Positions 9,113-20,641 of a stretch of 64,000 nt of DNA are shown piece after piece. The translations under genes were made by a program, and so were the position numbers. Source of the DNA: Mesostigma viride (Eukaryota > Streptophyta > Mesostigmatophyceae > Mesostigmatales > Mesostigmataceae); the NCBI GenBank assembly GCA_009746045.1, contig RPFO01000276.1, positions 1,116,775 through 1,180,774 of the forward strand, in the 5' to 3' direction. Under the pieces are notes generated by a model, which was not told where the DNA came from, ran no database searches, and saw only the letters and a list, made by a program, of their open reading frames with translations. Each line of letters starts with the position of its first letter. Positions within the stretch are counted from its first letter, which is position 1.

Positions 9113-9822
9113 ATGCCAAATTCTGAAGAATTCCGGATTCCCGGCGATGAGGAATTAGCCGCTCCGCCGGCTGATCCTTTACCAAGACCGACTGCGCCGT
9201 CGTGGCAGCAATTGCTTGACGAGGTCACGATATCGCTCGACGAACTTCATCGTCGGCAGCGCGCAGTTCTTCCATTGCTCGGGGATAACCCCGAGGACCC
9301 CGATTTGCCAGCACTGGTGCCGGCTATACGCGCACTGTTGGACCAGATTCGCAACATTTTATCGCATTTACGGTCCAGGTGCGGGGAGGTTTGCGGTCGG
9401 TGAACGAGGTCACCACTGCCATTGAGGAGTTGGATAACGCCATCTCTTCACTCACCGGCTACCAGAGAAACTTACAAAACTGGGCATCGCTACGCACGGG
9501 GGGCGCGCCGGCGGTGTCGACAAACTTATTTCAAGATCTCGCGTTGCTATCGCTGCTCACACGCGGCGTACGCAGTCGCGAACGCCAGGTTCTCATTAAC
9601 CTGGTGGCATTTCTCGCATCTCTGCGAGAGTGGATTCCCGCGGGGTGGGAATTGTTGTCGATCTTTACACATCCTCTGCGCCTCGTCGCGCGTCGGCGCA
9701 TCGCAACTTACGCGGCGGGGAGCACACCGGTTTTGATACATACCGGTGCAGGTCCGGCGCTGGATATGGAGGATCGTGAGTTCGCATACGAGTACTGCGA
9801 CTTCAGGGGCCTTGACTACTAG
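9113..9822 (+). pseudogene. Upstream ORF of copia family 1, frameshifted
   Basis: Copy 2 has the same gene intact (39863-40573, 236 codons). Here one base is missing near 9367 (GCATTT against GCAGTTT), which splits it into two overlapping frames, 9113-9403 and 9379-9822. It sits between the 5' LTR and gag. The protein is predicted helical with an acidic Pro-rich N-terminus. I recognise no family. Confidence 0.8.
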
Positions 9823-9989
9823 GTCGGCCAATTTTCTTTTCCAGTACTCGTCGACATTTTTTGTCGAATTTTCAACGGCGATTCGCGGGGCGGAGGCGAC
9901 ACCGGCGCAGGCGGCAGTGGCGACAATTCTTTGTACATACTTTATTCTGCTGCTTTGCTGAGGTGTTTTTGAATAGCTTGTAGTGCAGA

Positions 9990-11100
9990 ATGGCAGACGG
10001 GCGCCGTAGCAAAGGTGCCCCAGCCAGTGGGAATAATGGTGGTGCTGGTAGTGGGACCGCTCACGTAGATGACGTGGGGGTTACCGGAGAGATTACCAAC
10101 CTTCATCACAATAATAATAATGCACAAGCTGTTCTTGGTTATGATCTCACTACCCAGGGTTTGCTTATTGTGAATCAACTGCAACCTGTCACGTCAGACA
10201 CAAAGCCCAAGCAGGCTGAGGAGTTTGTGGAGGGCTAGAGGGGTTTCCAAGTTTGTACGGTGGTACAAACTATTACCAGATCTGGATAGGTAGCCAGACT
10301 TTTGGCAAGTGTACAGATCAGATAAAGGACCTCACTAGAGAGTGTAAGAAGGCCAACAAGGCCTGGTCCAGCTACGTGGCAGAGTTAAAGGAGCTGCTAG
10401 AGGATCAGAGGAAGAAAGTGGGGATCCATTGGCAGGATAAATACCAGGGGTGGGAGGTCAAGGGAGACCTGATCCAGAACTTCCTTAACTATTGTAAAAT
10501 GGTTGAGGAGGGCAGGGCTCACGGCTTTAATGTTGCTGATAACATAGCCCTGACCAACTGGCTCAAGGTTTCTGGGCTGGATAAGGCGACACGTGGCTCC
10601 TTAAAGGTCATGTGTGCCCCACACTCAACCCTCAAGGCCTACAAGGTCATAATCAAACAAGCACTCGAGGCAGAGGAGCTGTTTGAGGGAGGAGTGCCAG
10701 CAGTGAAGGCTACCCACGCAGGTGGGCGTGCCCAGGGGGCTCCAAGACGTCTGAGGCTGACAGAAGCCAGGGAGGACGAGGGGGCAACCATAACAAGCGC
10801 AAGGGCGATCATTCACCCGACTCTGACAGGAGGTCACACTCCAAGTCGGTGTTCAGGCGGGTGGGTGGTAAGCCCAAGCAGGGCAACGCGCCTGACAACG
10901 GGGGAGGAGGCCAGGGCAAGTCAAAGATACAATGCTACCTGTGCAAGGGGTGGGGGCACATCAAGAAGGAGTGTCCCAGCTTCAAGAAGTCCCAGGGCCA
11001 GGGCAGCAACAAGAATAACAACAACAAGAAGAAGAACAACAAGTCCCAGGCAGGCCAGCCTTCAAAGGGCAGTCAGCAAGAAGACAACAAGGAGCAGTGA
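9990..11100 (+). pseudogene. gag: gag (capsid/nucleocapsid) of copia family 1, frameshifted
   Basis: Equivalent to the intact 370-codon gag at 40741. The start is the ATG in GCAGAATGGCAGACG. Two single-base deletions break it: near 10216 (GAGGGCTAG against GAGGGCCTAG, giving an early stop) and near 10735 in a G run. The last piece (10849-11100) keeps the nucleocapsid zinc knuckle CYLCKGWGHIKKEC (C-x2-C-x4-H-x4-C) and a Lys/Asn-rich tail. Gag would coat the element RNA and form the particle. Confidence 0.88.
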
Positions 11101-11241
11101 CTGTCTGAGGCAACCCCTACACACCTTAATTCACCCAGGGGGGAGGCCAGGTGCTCCAATGCAGATTTTATATCTGGGCAACAAGAGGGTGATCTCCAGG
11201 TTCAGGGTGGCCCCAGGTCACCTGGAGAGGTACAGGTTCCT

Positions 11242-12830
11242 ATGAAGACGTCCTTGACAGCTGCTGCAGCTGTAAGAATGTCTGACCCCATGCATCCTCG
11301 TGCTGGGCACGAGGGTGGACCTCTCATTGTGAGAGAAACCAATGTACAACCACAGAGGGGTGTGAAGGCCTCTGGTGGTATGCATGTGGTCCCTGCTGGC
11401 GGTCCAGGTGTTGGGCATGAGCAGGGTGACTCAGGCTCTGAGTCAGAACAGGATGGAAGTCAGCATGGTGATGCTGGACAACCTGACAGCACAGTCCTGA
11501 CTGTGCCAGGGACTGCTTCCTCTGTGTACCAGGAGTTGGGTGCCCGAATCCACAACATGTTTGGGCATGCCACTTCTCTGTCAAACAACTTTGCCTTCCG
11601 TATGGGCAGGGCACCCCTTCTTAAGGCGTGTCAGCAAGCTGCCTCACGGTGTAAGTGCCAGTTGTCCTCCAACAAGCCCAGGAAATCACATGCCAAAGCT
11701 CTACCTCAGAGCATTGGTGATCTGCAGTGTGATATCCAACACATCAGGGGCATGCAACTGTTGGTGTGCGTGGACAGGTACACGAAATACAAGGTGCTAG
11801 AGCATTTACCTTCTATGAAGAACAGGTACTTGCTGGCTGCCCTGCAGAATGTAAGAGCCAAGTTTCCTACCACAAGGATCCAGGTGGACATGCAGTTTCA
11901 GCATCTCAAGGGTGATCCTACCCTTCCTGAGTTGCTGGTTACACCTAGGGAGGCTCATGGGCAGCAGGGTGCTATCGAGAGGGCAATCCAGGAGGTCAAG
12001 AAATTGATCATCTCTGAAGACTGGGTACCCTTGTCTGCACCTGCACTTGTCAGGAGTGCATGGCTGAGGAACGTGGAGCAGCAGCTGAACAGCAGGGTTA
12101 ACTTCTACTATGATGGAGTTGCTGTCAGCCCAATGGGTCTATATCATGGCCTGTGCCCACCACATGTGCTGGAGGGCTGGAAACATGCTGCACATGTCAC
12201 CTTTGCCAAGCTGAGGGAGAAGGACCGGGGTTGGAAGATGCTGGAGCCACAAGTGGGTCAGAAGGTCCTAGCTTGGAAGGAACCTAGCCTTTATGGCAAA
12301 CGTGGTAGCTGGAGTCCTGGGGTGGTTACCCAGGTTGATGAAGCTAGCCACGCATGCTTGGTCAGCATGGAGGACGAACCAAAGCATGTGCACCGGCTGA
12401 GTTGGTCATATGTCAAGCCTAACCTGATGAATGAGGGCAGTCAGGCACAAGGCTCACAGGATCTGCAGGATTTTCAGGTCCCAGGTGACATCACTGACGC
12501 AACGACCACATCTGTTGCAGGGGAATCTGTCAGCCCTGGCCAGGTTGCAGAGGTACTTGTTGAACAGGCTGCAAGGTCAACAGCTGGGGAGTCAACTGTC
12601 AAGCCCAAGACACTAACCAAGCCCAGGGGGACAAGTTTGGCTGGATTGATTGGGGCTCTACAAAGAGCCAAGAAGCAGCCCAAGGTAGCCAAGCTCAGGT
12701 GGCATGGCAATCTGGGGCTGGACACTGCCTTAGAGGTAGACACTAATTCTCAGGTTTCCATCATTGGGACCAGGGCTGCAGCAGGGTACAGCATGACTGA
12801 ACCCAGCTATCAGTTTGTGTCTGACTTCAG
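11242..12830 (+). pseudogene. pol: pol 5' part of copia family 1: integrase and start of protease
   Basis: An open frame of 530 codons that is interrupted by a transposon at 12831 after the residues FVSDF. Visible domains: an H/C zinc-binding region (HNMFGH... CQQAASRCKC), the integrase core with D in LQCDIQ, D in QVDMQF and E in AIERAIQ (29 residues between the last two), a C-terminal segment with GKRGSWSPGVV and VHRLSW, and the beginning of a retropepsin with EVDTNSQVS. Pol is in a different frame from gag and begins about 140 bases after the gag stop. The rest of pol resumes at 16463. Confidence 0.88.
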
Positions 12831-15800
12831 GTGACGGTCCCGGCGCGAATTTTTTGGCGCCGAAAAAATTCGCGGTACCCGTCCGTACCGTGAAAAAGTG
12901 GTGCACGGTGCGCGCACCCCTACCGGAGCTGGCCATGGCGACGTGCTTTCAGGCAGAGTAGAAAAAGATAGCTCGCGGAATGCAGAGAAACTGTGCTAAT
13001 CTTAACCCTTCAATTGTGTCAACTGGAACCGCCAGAACGGACTGAGTATGGGCATCTTAGTAAGTATGAGAGTATCTAGCCAAATAACATTTTCTGGCCC
13101 ACCCTTGGAACCAAGGATGCTTTTATATCAAATAACTTTGGGGTCATGTCATTGGTCACATATCTATGCCCCACAGCTGCTATAAATAGCACCCCCCCAA
13201 GGGGGTACGGTGCATATGGGGTTCAAGAGATATATAATGCAATATGGACCATTTCTCAAAATCTGCCGACCCTGGCCCTTTGAGGGGAGTTTAAGATAAT
13301 CACAGGCATGCCATAGATGCATTCACAACATGACATGCCATAGAACTGCACAGGCTAGCTAGCATACAGCCCAAAATAGCTCAGACCGTTATAACGGGTG
13401 CAGTTATTTTGGGGTGTCTTGCTAGCACTACCGTATAGGCATTCAATTCCAACGTGGCACAAAACATCATAGATGGCCACACATGGATTCCCAAACACAT
13501 TTCCAGCTTTAAAGTCACAACATCATGCTATACAACAAGTATAAAGCTTGTGCCAAGGCCCCAAACCAAGCGTATAACGGGTTCACAAGGAGCTACATTA
13601 TCAATGCATCCAACACACTGTAAAGCAATTCCAATGATTGGCAATGATAGAAAAAACAAAAGAACTAACCTGGTTATGCTTCCATGCAAGCAGGCCCTGG
13701 CCATTCATGTTTCTTGCATGCATTATGGACGCACAAGCAGAAGGATAACTTGGGCCAGCAAACCAAGAAGCAATGCCTAGAGCTGGCCAGAAAACCACTT
13801 GTCTCGCTATGTCTGTGCAGGGAAAAGCATCCCGTTATCAAGCCCACCATGTTTAGAGACAATACCAAACGCTACTTCACTGGTTTCGTTGAAGCCTCAG
13901 CTAATAGCAATCAAATCTGGTCCAAAATCTGCGTGACATAGTGGTATTCCCCAACCATCACAAGCGAACGCGTACAAGCACTAAAGCAACAAAACGACAA
14001 GCAAAAACCATCGATTACATGTCTACAACTAGTTTATAAACGATAGGACGACTTGGTACTGTAATGTATAAACGCTAACACGTTAATACGTACCAGGTCG
14101 AAACCGCAGATTACCTGCTGTGCGGGAGCCATCACTCCCACCTCACGGACATAGCCTCGAACCTTTCCTGGCCGTCATCGCTAATAAAACATGTCAAGAA
14201 TAACGTAGCAAGTCTATCCACGCGCAAATATATGGACGTTTGCTGCCGAACAACAGGTAGCATACGCACTGTCACCGCCTGACCGCTGACAGGATCTGCC
14301 GCACCGATTAGAACCTAGAGACATACTTGCGCACATCCAGACGCTTCACGGCCAGAGATATAACCTTTATAACACTCAAGGATAATTACTACAAGATTTG
14401 AGTTCAAAATTCCAAGCCATGCTCTCGTACCAGTCATTTGCCTGCACCGCCATAGCCGCGGACGTCAATTATTTTCATTCACGTCGGTCCCGTTTGACCA
14501 TGGTACCCCCCCAGCTTTGATTGAGTATATCTCCCTGGCCAGTTGTCCAAAGTACGGTCTGAATAGTGCCAGGCAAAGCTTACATCTAGATCTTTCGATC
14601 CCCCCAGGTTTGACCGTTGAATTATTTTTGGCGCGGCGCCTGGTTCTGCCACAAACTCAGTCCGTTAGAGTGGCGCGAGTTCAACTGGCGCCACGAAAAC
14701 GGACTCAGTACAAATTAAGGGTTAAAGACGACAAGTTTATGATATTACTTCGTAGCGGAGTTCGCGTTTTTTGCAGTGTCGATGATTTTATTGATGACCA
14801 TCGCCACGGGGGTCTGAATCTGAAGTTTTCGTCGAGAGGAATAAATTAGAATGCACGCTGGCGGCGGTGATTGTCAGGTTTTATGGGCTTTACCTAGCGT
14901 CAAGGATGCGTTTACATTGTTATTGGTAAAGCTTTAAAAAAATTGCTGGGTTTCGGCAAGATTTCCTTCATGATCGGTAAGACACTCTCCAGGCTCGCGG
15001 GATGCGCGTCTTATTATTCCATGGAAGGTTGTTCTTTCCGGCGCCGCTGGGCGAAGGACAACGCCGGTAATGGTACGATCGTGCGCTCAGCGTCACCTTA
15101 TGGATGCTTCGCTTCCTTTATGGGTTATCAACGCAAGTTTTCGGCTTCTTTCCGTGCAGTTAGCGCCAGGTAGAATGCCATTCCGTGCTGCGCATCGCCA
15201 GATTTCTGGCACCTTTTAGTGTTTGGTATGTACGTTGCATGGATGGGACGTGTCAAAGCGTGAGCCGTGGCATGCCGTCAAGTTGTCAGGGATTTGCTGA
15301 GTGCTTTCTTGGAAGGAGATTGCTAACAGCACTCAGTTTTGTGTGAATATTGACGCAGCCTTTCTTAGCAGCGGCTTCATTGTGGTTAGGGGCTCACAAG
15401 CTTGAGGTTGTTTCTTGGCAAACAATTGCGCTGGAAAGAAAGGTGGCAGTGGTTGTTCTGAGGGGCATACTGCATGGGTGGAACTGCACGTAGGTAGGGG
15501 TTATCGTCGTCTTGTTGGCCTTTCTCCCACTAAAATGGGAGAGCCCTAATTCATATGCTAGCAAGGCAAGGCAACCATGGTAAGAAGCCTTGGCAAGCAG
15601 CATGTATGATACTTATGCTTTCTCTGTGGACTGTCTGTTGTTACCCTTGGTTGGGCAATTAGTGGATATGGCTTTCCAGGGTGTGTTTGAATTCGGACAG
15701 CTTGGTTTTGGGATGATGCCCACACCATAAACTTGGAATATGCATAAGAAGTGTTGGCTAGGCATGTAGAGCTACCTGCCTCATTGTTGTGCACACACGC

Positions 15801-16456
15801 AACACGTTGCCCGTGTCGAGGTAAGGCAAGGGCACATGACGTGCCCAGCCACCTCCTTGTACATTGTGGTCCAATTGGGCATGGTCAGGAGCCTTTTGGA
15901 TGGCATAGGAAGTGTTAGTGTGCCTTAATACTCACTATTGCCTTCCTTAGCGTCTGCACAGGTGGCAAACTGCCAAACGCTATAATTTCTACGTTTGTAC
16001 TCAGAATGAGCTCAGATTTTGTGGCATTAATTGTCGATATGTGTAGTATTTGTGTATATCTCCCCAGGCTCTAAATATGTGTTTTTGATTTGATTTATTT
16101 TTTTCAGCCTTAAAAAGTACGGGTTTTAGGGGAAAATTAATAACTTCAATAATACTCATCATTCCGGGGCTCCAATTAGGTAGGCAACCTCACCATATAC
16201 GATTTTATATGGGAATATCTTGAAACATGAGTAATTGTGCCCCCATTGTCCTAGGGGATATGCCCCTAGAGTAGCGTCTTTTGTCCGTTTTTGCGTAATA
16301 CCGGTCACTAAAAGGGGTATATACCCCCCATCAGTGGGTGGGATGGACCCCCACACATCCCATTTACATGGCAAAATCATAGTTTGGGTGCCCCAAGGCC
16401 AGCTTTGCATGTTATTCCATATTATGGTTTTGGGGGGTCTGGCATAGGACCCTCAC
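12831..16456. mobile_element. Non-autonomous DNA transposon in copia pol
   Basis: Copy 2 of the copia has the empty site (TTCAGTGGCGGGG near 43578). The insertion has terminal inverted repeats GTGACGGTCC/GGACCCTCAC and a duplicated CTTCAG (12825-12830 and 16457-16462; 5 or 6 bp). The left end is hairpin-rich (GGCGCGAATTTTTTGGCGCC). No transposase frame is seen. A second, partial copy lies at 58921-60166, lacking the nested element at 13006-14721. I cannot place it in a superfamily. Confidence 0.82.
13006..14721. mobile_element. piggyBac-like non-autonomous element
   Basis: Flanked by TTAA on both sides (13002-13005, 14722-14725), with terminal inverted repeats CCCTTCAATTGTG and CCCTTAATTTGTAC. 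The related transposon copy at 58921 has a single TTAA at the same point (59091-59094), which is a direct view of the empty site. TTAA targets and CCCT-type ends are the mark of piggyBac elements. No transposase frame, so it would need help in trans. Confidence 0.82.
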
Positions 16457-16462
16457 CTTCAG

Positions 16463-18383
16463 TGGCGGGGTACACGTGCAGGTACTGGGTGAGGTATACA
16501 TTCCTATCCTTGGACAGGACACTGCTTTTTGTGTCTTGGAGGGCTATCAAGGACCTGCTCTTCTGGGGCAGAATTTCCTATGCCAGGATGGGGTAGTGAT
16601 CACGTCCTCTCTCCTTACTAAGGAAGGGGCTGGTCAGGTCCCACTGATTAATTTCAGGACCACTCACCTATCACGTGCAGTAACCAGGACGGTTAAGCGT
16701 GTGCAAGTGTGCCAGGGGCAGGAGCCCTTGGTTGATGACCTCATATTGCCAGCTGCTAGTCATCCAAGCAGTTTGGGCATTGGTCCTCACTCACTTGCTG
16801 GACACAGCCCTATCAACTACCAAGGCCTGGTGAAGCTCATGTCCTCTCCCATTATGTGTCCCCAGGTCACGCTGGGTCTGATTAAATCTGGGGAGGACTG
16901 GATCTCCAAGAAATGCGTGGAACCTGTCAATGACCTGCCTCCTGCACGACGTCTACTCAAGCTCAAGTTTGTCATCAAGATGAAGGAGGTGGACGGGGTC
17001 AAGGTACCACATGTCAGGCCAGTGCTGAATGAGTTCAAGGGTACTGGTGAGTGCACTGCTGAGGAGTTGTATACCCCTGGCATGTTGCATGACACTTGGA
17101 GGCTGCTGCTGTGTGTATTTCTAGGCCTTCTCAACAAGGGCTTGGACTATGGCTCAGTGGTGGTAGACTTCAAGAGGGCATTTCTGGAGGGGGATGCAGA
17201 TGTGGCACAGGAAAAGTGGGAGGGCAAGACGCCTTTCTATGTTAGGGTGCCTGCTGTATGGAAAAGGGACATCCACACGGAGTTCCTTAAAATCCTCAAG
17301 GGCCTGGAGGGCCTGAGGTCAAGTCCAATAATCTGGAGGGAGACTTTAAACCGTTTCCTGAAGGAGCATTGCAACTTGAAGGTCTCTCCTGTAGACCCCT
17401 GTCTGTTTCTGGGGCAATGGGAAGGCCTACCAGTGTATGCTTCGCTGCACGGGGATGACCTACATCTGATAGCTCCCACGTCGTGGCTTAAGGAGCTGAT
17501 CTCCATCATTAAATCCAAGTTTCCTCTGGGCAGGGAGCAATGGCAGGTGGAGAATGAGCCTCTGCTGTTTGTGGGCATGGAGGCCACACTGGTGAAGAAG
17601 AAGGGGGAGTGGTGTATGCTGCTGGTGGGGGGCAATGATTATCAAGAGACCCTCATTAGCAAGCTTCCTCCAACCATCACACAGGCACTGTGTCCTATGG
17701 TGAGGGGCATGGTTGCTTGGGTGGCAGGCATTTCCAGGCCAGACCTTATGGTCATAGCCAGGTTGCCTGATGACATGCTGGTGGAGCTAGGGTCTGCCAA
17801 GGTGGCTGATCAGGTCAGGGCTTCATCTGGCATTCTGTTGTCTGCAGTGGATTTATCACAACCCATTTGCATGGAGCTGTATGTGGATAGCTCAATGGAC
17901 AGCAGGCAGGTCTCCAAGGTCAGGGGCAGGGCTGCAGGGCTCTTTGTGCTCAGACAGGAAGGCCTGGGGAGTTTGGTGAGCTGGTTCAGTCGCCTGCACA
18001 AACGGGTGGCTGTCAGCAGTGATGTGGCAGAATGCACGGCTATTTGTGAAGGCATTCACACAAGCCTTTATCTGAAGGAGTTGCTTCATCAGATGACTTC
18101 TAACACTCCTTGGCCACTTCAGGTTACCACTCTTCTAAAAACAGACTCCATGGGGATGGTGCAGTTTGTGCACAGGCAGATGGCCAGAAGTAGGGACTTG
18201 GATTATCTCCTTCTTAAGGAGTTGTCCTCCTTGGCCAATATTGAGCATATCCCTGGGGTTGACAATCCTGCTGATGCTTTGACCAAGCTAGTGCAGAAGG
18301 CAGCAGTGCAATACATACAAGGTTCTTCAGTCTCTGATGGACCCATCTCAGCAAGCTGTCTAAGCTGGTGCATGGTTATATAG
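16463..18383 (+). pseudogene. pol: pol 3' part of copia family 1: protease, RT, RNase H
   Basis: Continues pol after the transposon. In order: rest of the retropepsin-like domain (VLGEVYIPILG, ALLGQNFL), a linker, reverse transcriptase (VPHVRPVLNEF, EELYTPGM, catalytic D in VVDFKRAFL, LKGLEGLRSSPIIW, VDPCLFLG and the box LHGDDLHL), then RNase H (D in YVDSSMD, E in DVAECTAIC, D in LKTDSMG, D in NPADALTKL). The last codons are altered by a 4-base insertion after CAATAC near 18312, compared with copy 2. The RT box is H-G-D-D where copia elements usually have Y-V-D-D. Confidence 0.9.
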
Positions 18384-18645
18384 CATTGGAAAGCAGATTG
18401 TGTGGTAGTGTCAGCATTGTGACTGGCATAATACTTGTATTTTAGTCTGTACTAAGGCTCATGGACCATGGTACACTCACTCTGATTTTAATCAGGATAC
18501 AGCCAGGTTTTGGCTGGGGTTCATGCTGTTGACTACACAAAGTTGACAGGTCCATTACAGACCATGTATTCTATTTTAAAAGAAATGTATATTTGTACAT
18601 ACCTCTCACAATGGTCTGGGAACCTTTATTCTGGGGTTTATAGGG

Positions 18646-18662
18646 CGGGGTTCGATTCCCTG
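18646..18662 (+). promoter_or_regulatory. tRNA T-arm-like hairpin in 3' region
   Basis: CGGGGTTCGATTCCCTG folds as a 5-bp stem with a 7-base TTCGATT loop, the geometry of a tRNA T-arm, and contains the B-box consensus. The same 17 bases occur at 46741 and, in the otherwise different family 2, at 27906. Function unknown. Confidence 0.6.
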
Positions 18663-19294
18663 GTATTATGTTTCTACAAGCTGGCCTGTTCAGGTGTTTG
18701 CCTGTTCAGACTTCCCTAGTTCCCCAGGGCAGGATTTAATTGTTGCCTATGTGTTTCATTTTGTCATTTGTTTGCTGTGGCAGTTTACCATCTGGCAAGT
18801 AGACGGGCGCCGTAAGACGGGCGCCAATAGACCCCTGTTGAGAGAATGACAGGCAAACTATTGTAATACGCCTTACTTTGTCAAGTGGTATTTTAATTGT
18901 CATGGATTTATTGTACTTACATTGAATATGTACTGGGTTTTATGGGATTAGTATCTGGGATTAATGTAACTCACCGCCAGAAGGTCATTGTACTGGAGGC
19001 TCTACCGAGGTGATGGGATTAATTCCTGGAGAAGACCTCATAGAATTAACCTGTATGTATTTAATTTTGTGTGTTCCTAATATCTGGTGGTACTCTGTAA
19101 TGCCACTTCCATAGGTTCTTATCCATTTCTCATGGAATGGTTTTCCCTGTGGCAGATCTGTTTCTTTTCCAGTTCCTTAAAAGAAAAGGCTGGGGGAATG
19201 GCAATGGCCATTAAAGACATCTGTTCAAGCTTCAAGCTGGAGTGAAGGACATTTCAAGCTACTTCAAGGGTCCCTGGCAGGGGATGTGATCCCT

Positions 19295-19313
19295 AAAGAA
19301 AAGAAGGGATTGG
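19295..19313 (+). promoter_or_regulatory. Polypurine tract of copia family 1 copy 1
   Basis: AAAGAAAAGAAGGGATTGG abuts the 3' LTR and would prime plus-strand DNA synthesis. Family 2 has nearly the same tract at 28444-28462. Confidence 0.85.
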
Positions 19314-19932
19314 AGTTAACGTAAAGGATTTACGTTAGATGGATAGAGATTGTTACGCTCTTTCCAGCGGCACCTTGAACGCCTCATTTGGTTAAGAAAC
19401 GTAAAAGTTATGACGTTTCCTAGGCTGTGCCGACAGTACCCGGCGCGCCACTGTGGGCGCGTACGGACACAGGATGTACAAGTGTCACTTTGATAGTCCG
19501 CAGGACGTTGACAGGACTTGTACAGGACTTGATGGTCAATTGATAGGTAGGCGCGTTGTAGCGCGCCAGGACCTATGAGACAATTGATGCTGAGTAGTGT
19601 ACGGATAGGTCCACAGGACTAGCCGTATGGACAATTGATAGATCTCCGCGCCAAAGGCGTGCCAGAGTCTGTGTAATCAATTGATTGACAGTTCAGCTGT
19701 GACAGTGCAGCTGAATACTTGGACGCGTCCCTAACAACCTATATGTGTGACTTGGTCGCACCGGGACGCTAGTTCTTGCGTGCACGTTCTCTTGGCACTG
19801 CGACCCTGTCGTCTGTGCTGCGTGCAGTCTTGGAAGTGACGTGACTTACGTCTGTGTTTCCTGTTATTAATAAAGGCAACTTCCTGCAACAAGAACCATG
19901 GCGGAATTCGTGGCATTCACTCTCATACAACT
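19314..19932 (+). repeat. 3' LTR, copia family 1 copy 1
   Basis: Matches the 5' LTR apart from a few small differences (for example a 3-base insertion in CTGCAACAAGAACC). Ends CATACAACT, followed by the CCTCC duplication. Confidence 0.93.
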
Positions 19933-19937
19933 CCTCC

Positions 19938-20275
19938 GCCACAAGCAGGACCCCCAGAAGCCCATGCAAGGTCGGTACTGGAGGGGGGGGGACCTGATGA
20001 TCAACCACAAGATGTGGACGCCCCCAGCATGAGGCTAGAATAGCCCTAGCTTGAATCATAGTGGTAGTCACTGCCGCCATGATGACACATGGGTCTTATT
20101 GCACCCACAGAACTTGCCGGATCGTCTATCATGTCCGATTGCAGCTGTGGCTGGCTCTGCATGGCATGAAGGAGAAACTAGGGGGTCTCTGCCCTTTCTT
20201 CCTGTCAAGTGCACATACAGGGTCACTCCGGTGCTCCGTGACTCCCCAACGGGAGCACGAGTTTAATTAATTAAC
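19938..20275 (+). mobile_element. 3' end of the ORF1-like retroposon after the copia insertion
   Basis: Completes the C-terminal ORF1 domain begun before 8470 (stop at 20030-20032), then a roughly 240-base 3' region. It ends with the hairpin GACTCCCCAACGGGAGC and a TTTAATTAATTAACT tail, closely matching 7136-7450. Confidence 0.8.
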
Positions 20276-20641
20276 TAAGAGAGTGTTACGGCCCTAGCCC
20301 GTGTTTGCGCGTAACAATTCCTAAAATAAATTAGTTTGGTCAGTCGAAAGTCATTTTGATATTGTTTGAGACTTTCAATGGTTATTATGTTAGATTCGGG
20401 GACTTGGCCGATTTATTCCATCAGTCGGCCCAGGTACCCGTGGCTTTGCTTTCGGTCTGGTGTGTTACTGGTCTGTACCCGGGACTACCAGGTACCAGGT
20501 GCCAGCTAGACTGGCGGATACCATGCATGTGTACAAACTCTACGGCTAATATTGCGTATAGGGGTTGCTGCGCTAGAGGTCCGGCCCACAGCTGGCCCGC
20601 TGGCGTCGCACAGCCTAGGACAAATGTTGTAGGTGGCAATG
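20276..20641. other. Unassigned host sequence of copia family 2
   Basis: About 365 bases starting AGAGAGTGTTACGGCC and ending at the CAATG target site of family 2. It continues at 36691-36735 beyond that element. No coding match; it could be part of a decayed LTR but I could not find its partner. Confidence 0.5.

Larger units (their letters stand above)
18384..19313 (+). other. 3' non-coding region of copia family 1
   Basis: About 930 bases between pol and the 3' LTR without a credible frame. It holds the uninterrupted target TCTGATTTTAATCAGG (about 18481), where copy 2 carries a MITE. It also has the T-arm-like hairpin at 18646 and two copies of AGACGGGCGCC (18801-18825), a motif also found at the gag start. 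It ends in a polypurine tract. Confidence 0.85.
8471..19932 (+). mobile_element. Ty1/copia-type retrotransposon, family 1 copy 1
   Basis: Flanked by the 5-bp duplication CCTCC (8466-8470 and 19933-19937), with near-identical LTRs of about 618 bp. LTRs start AGTTAACG and end CATACAACT rather than TG...CA. Order inside: extra ORF, gag, pol (integrase, protease, reverse transcriptase, RNase H), 3' non-coding region, polypurine tract. A DNA transposon splits pol and several single-base indels break the other frames, so this copy is defective, although its LTRs differ at only a few sites. Confidence 0.93.

Noticed and set aside
20276-20641. LTR of the neighbouring gypsy element
   Set aside because: I compared it with the region after 57116 and the 57946-58597 LTR and found no convincing match; left unassigned.
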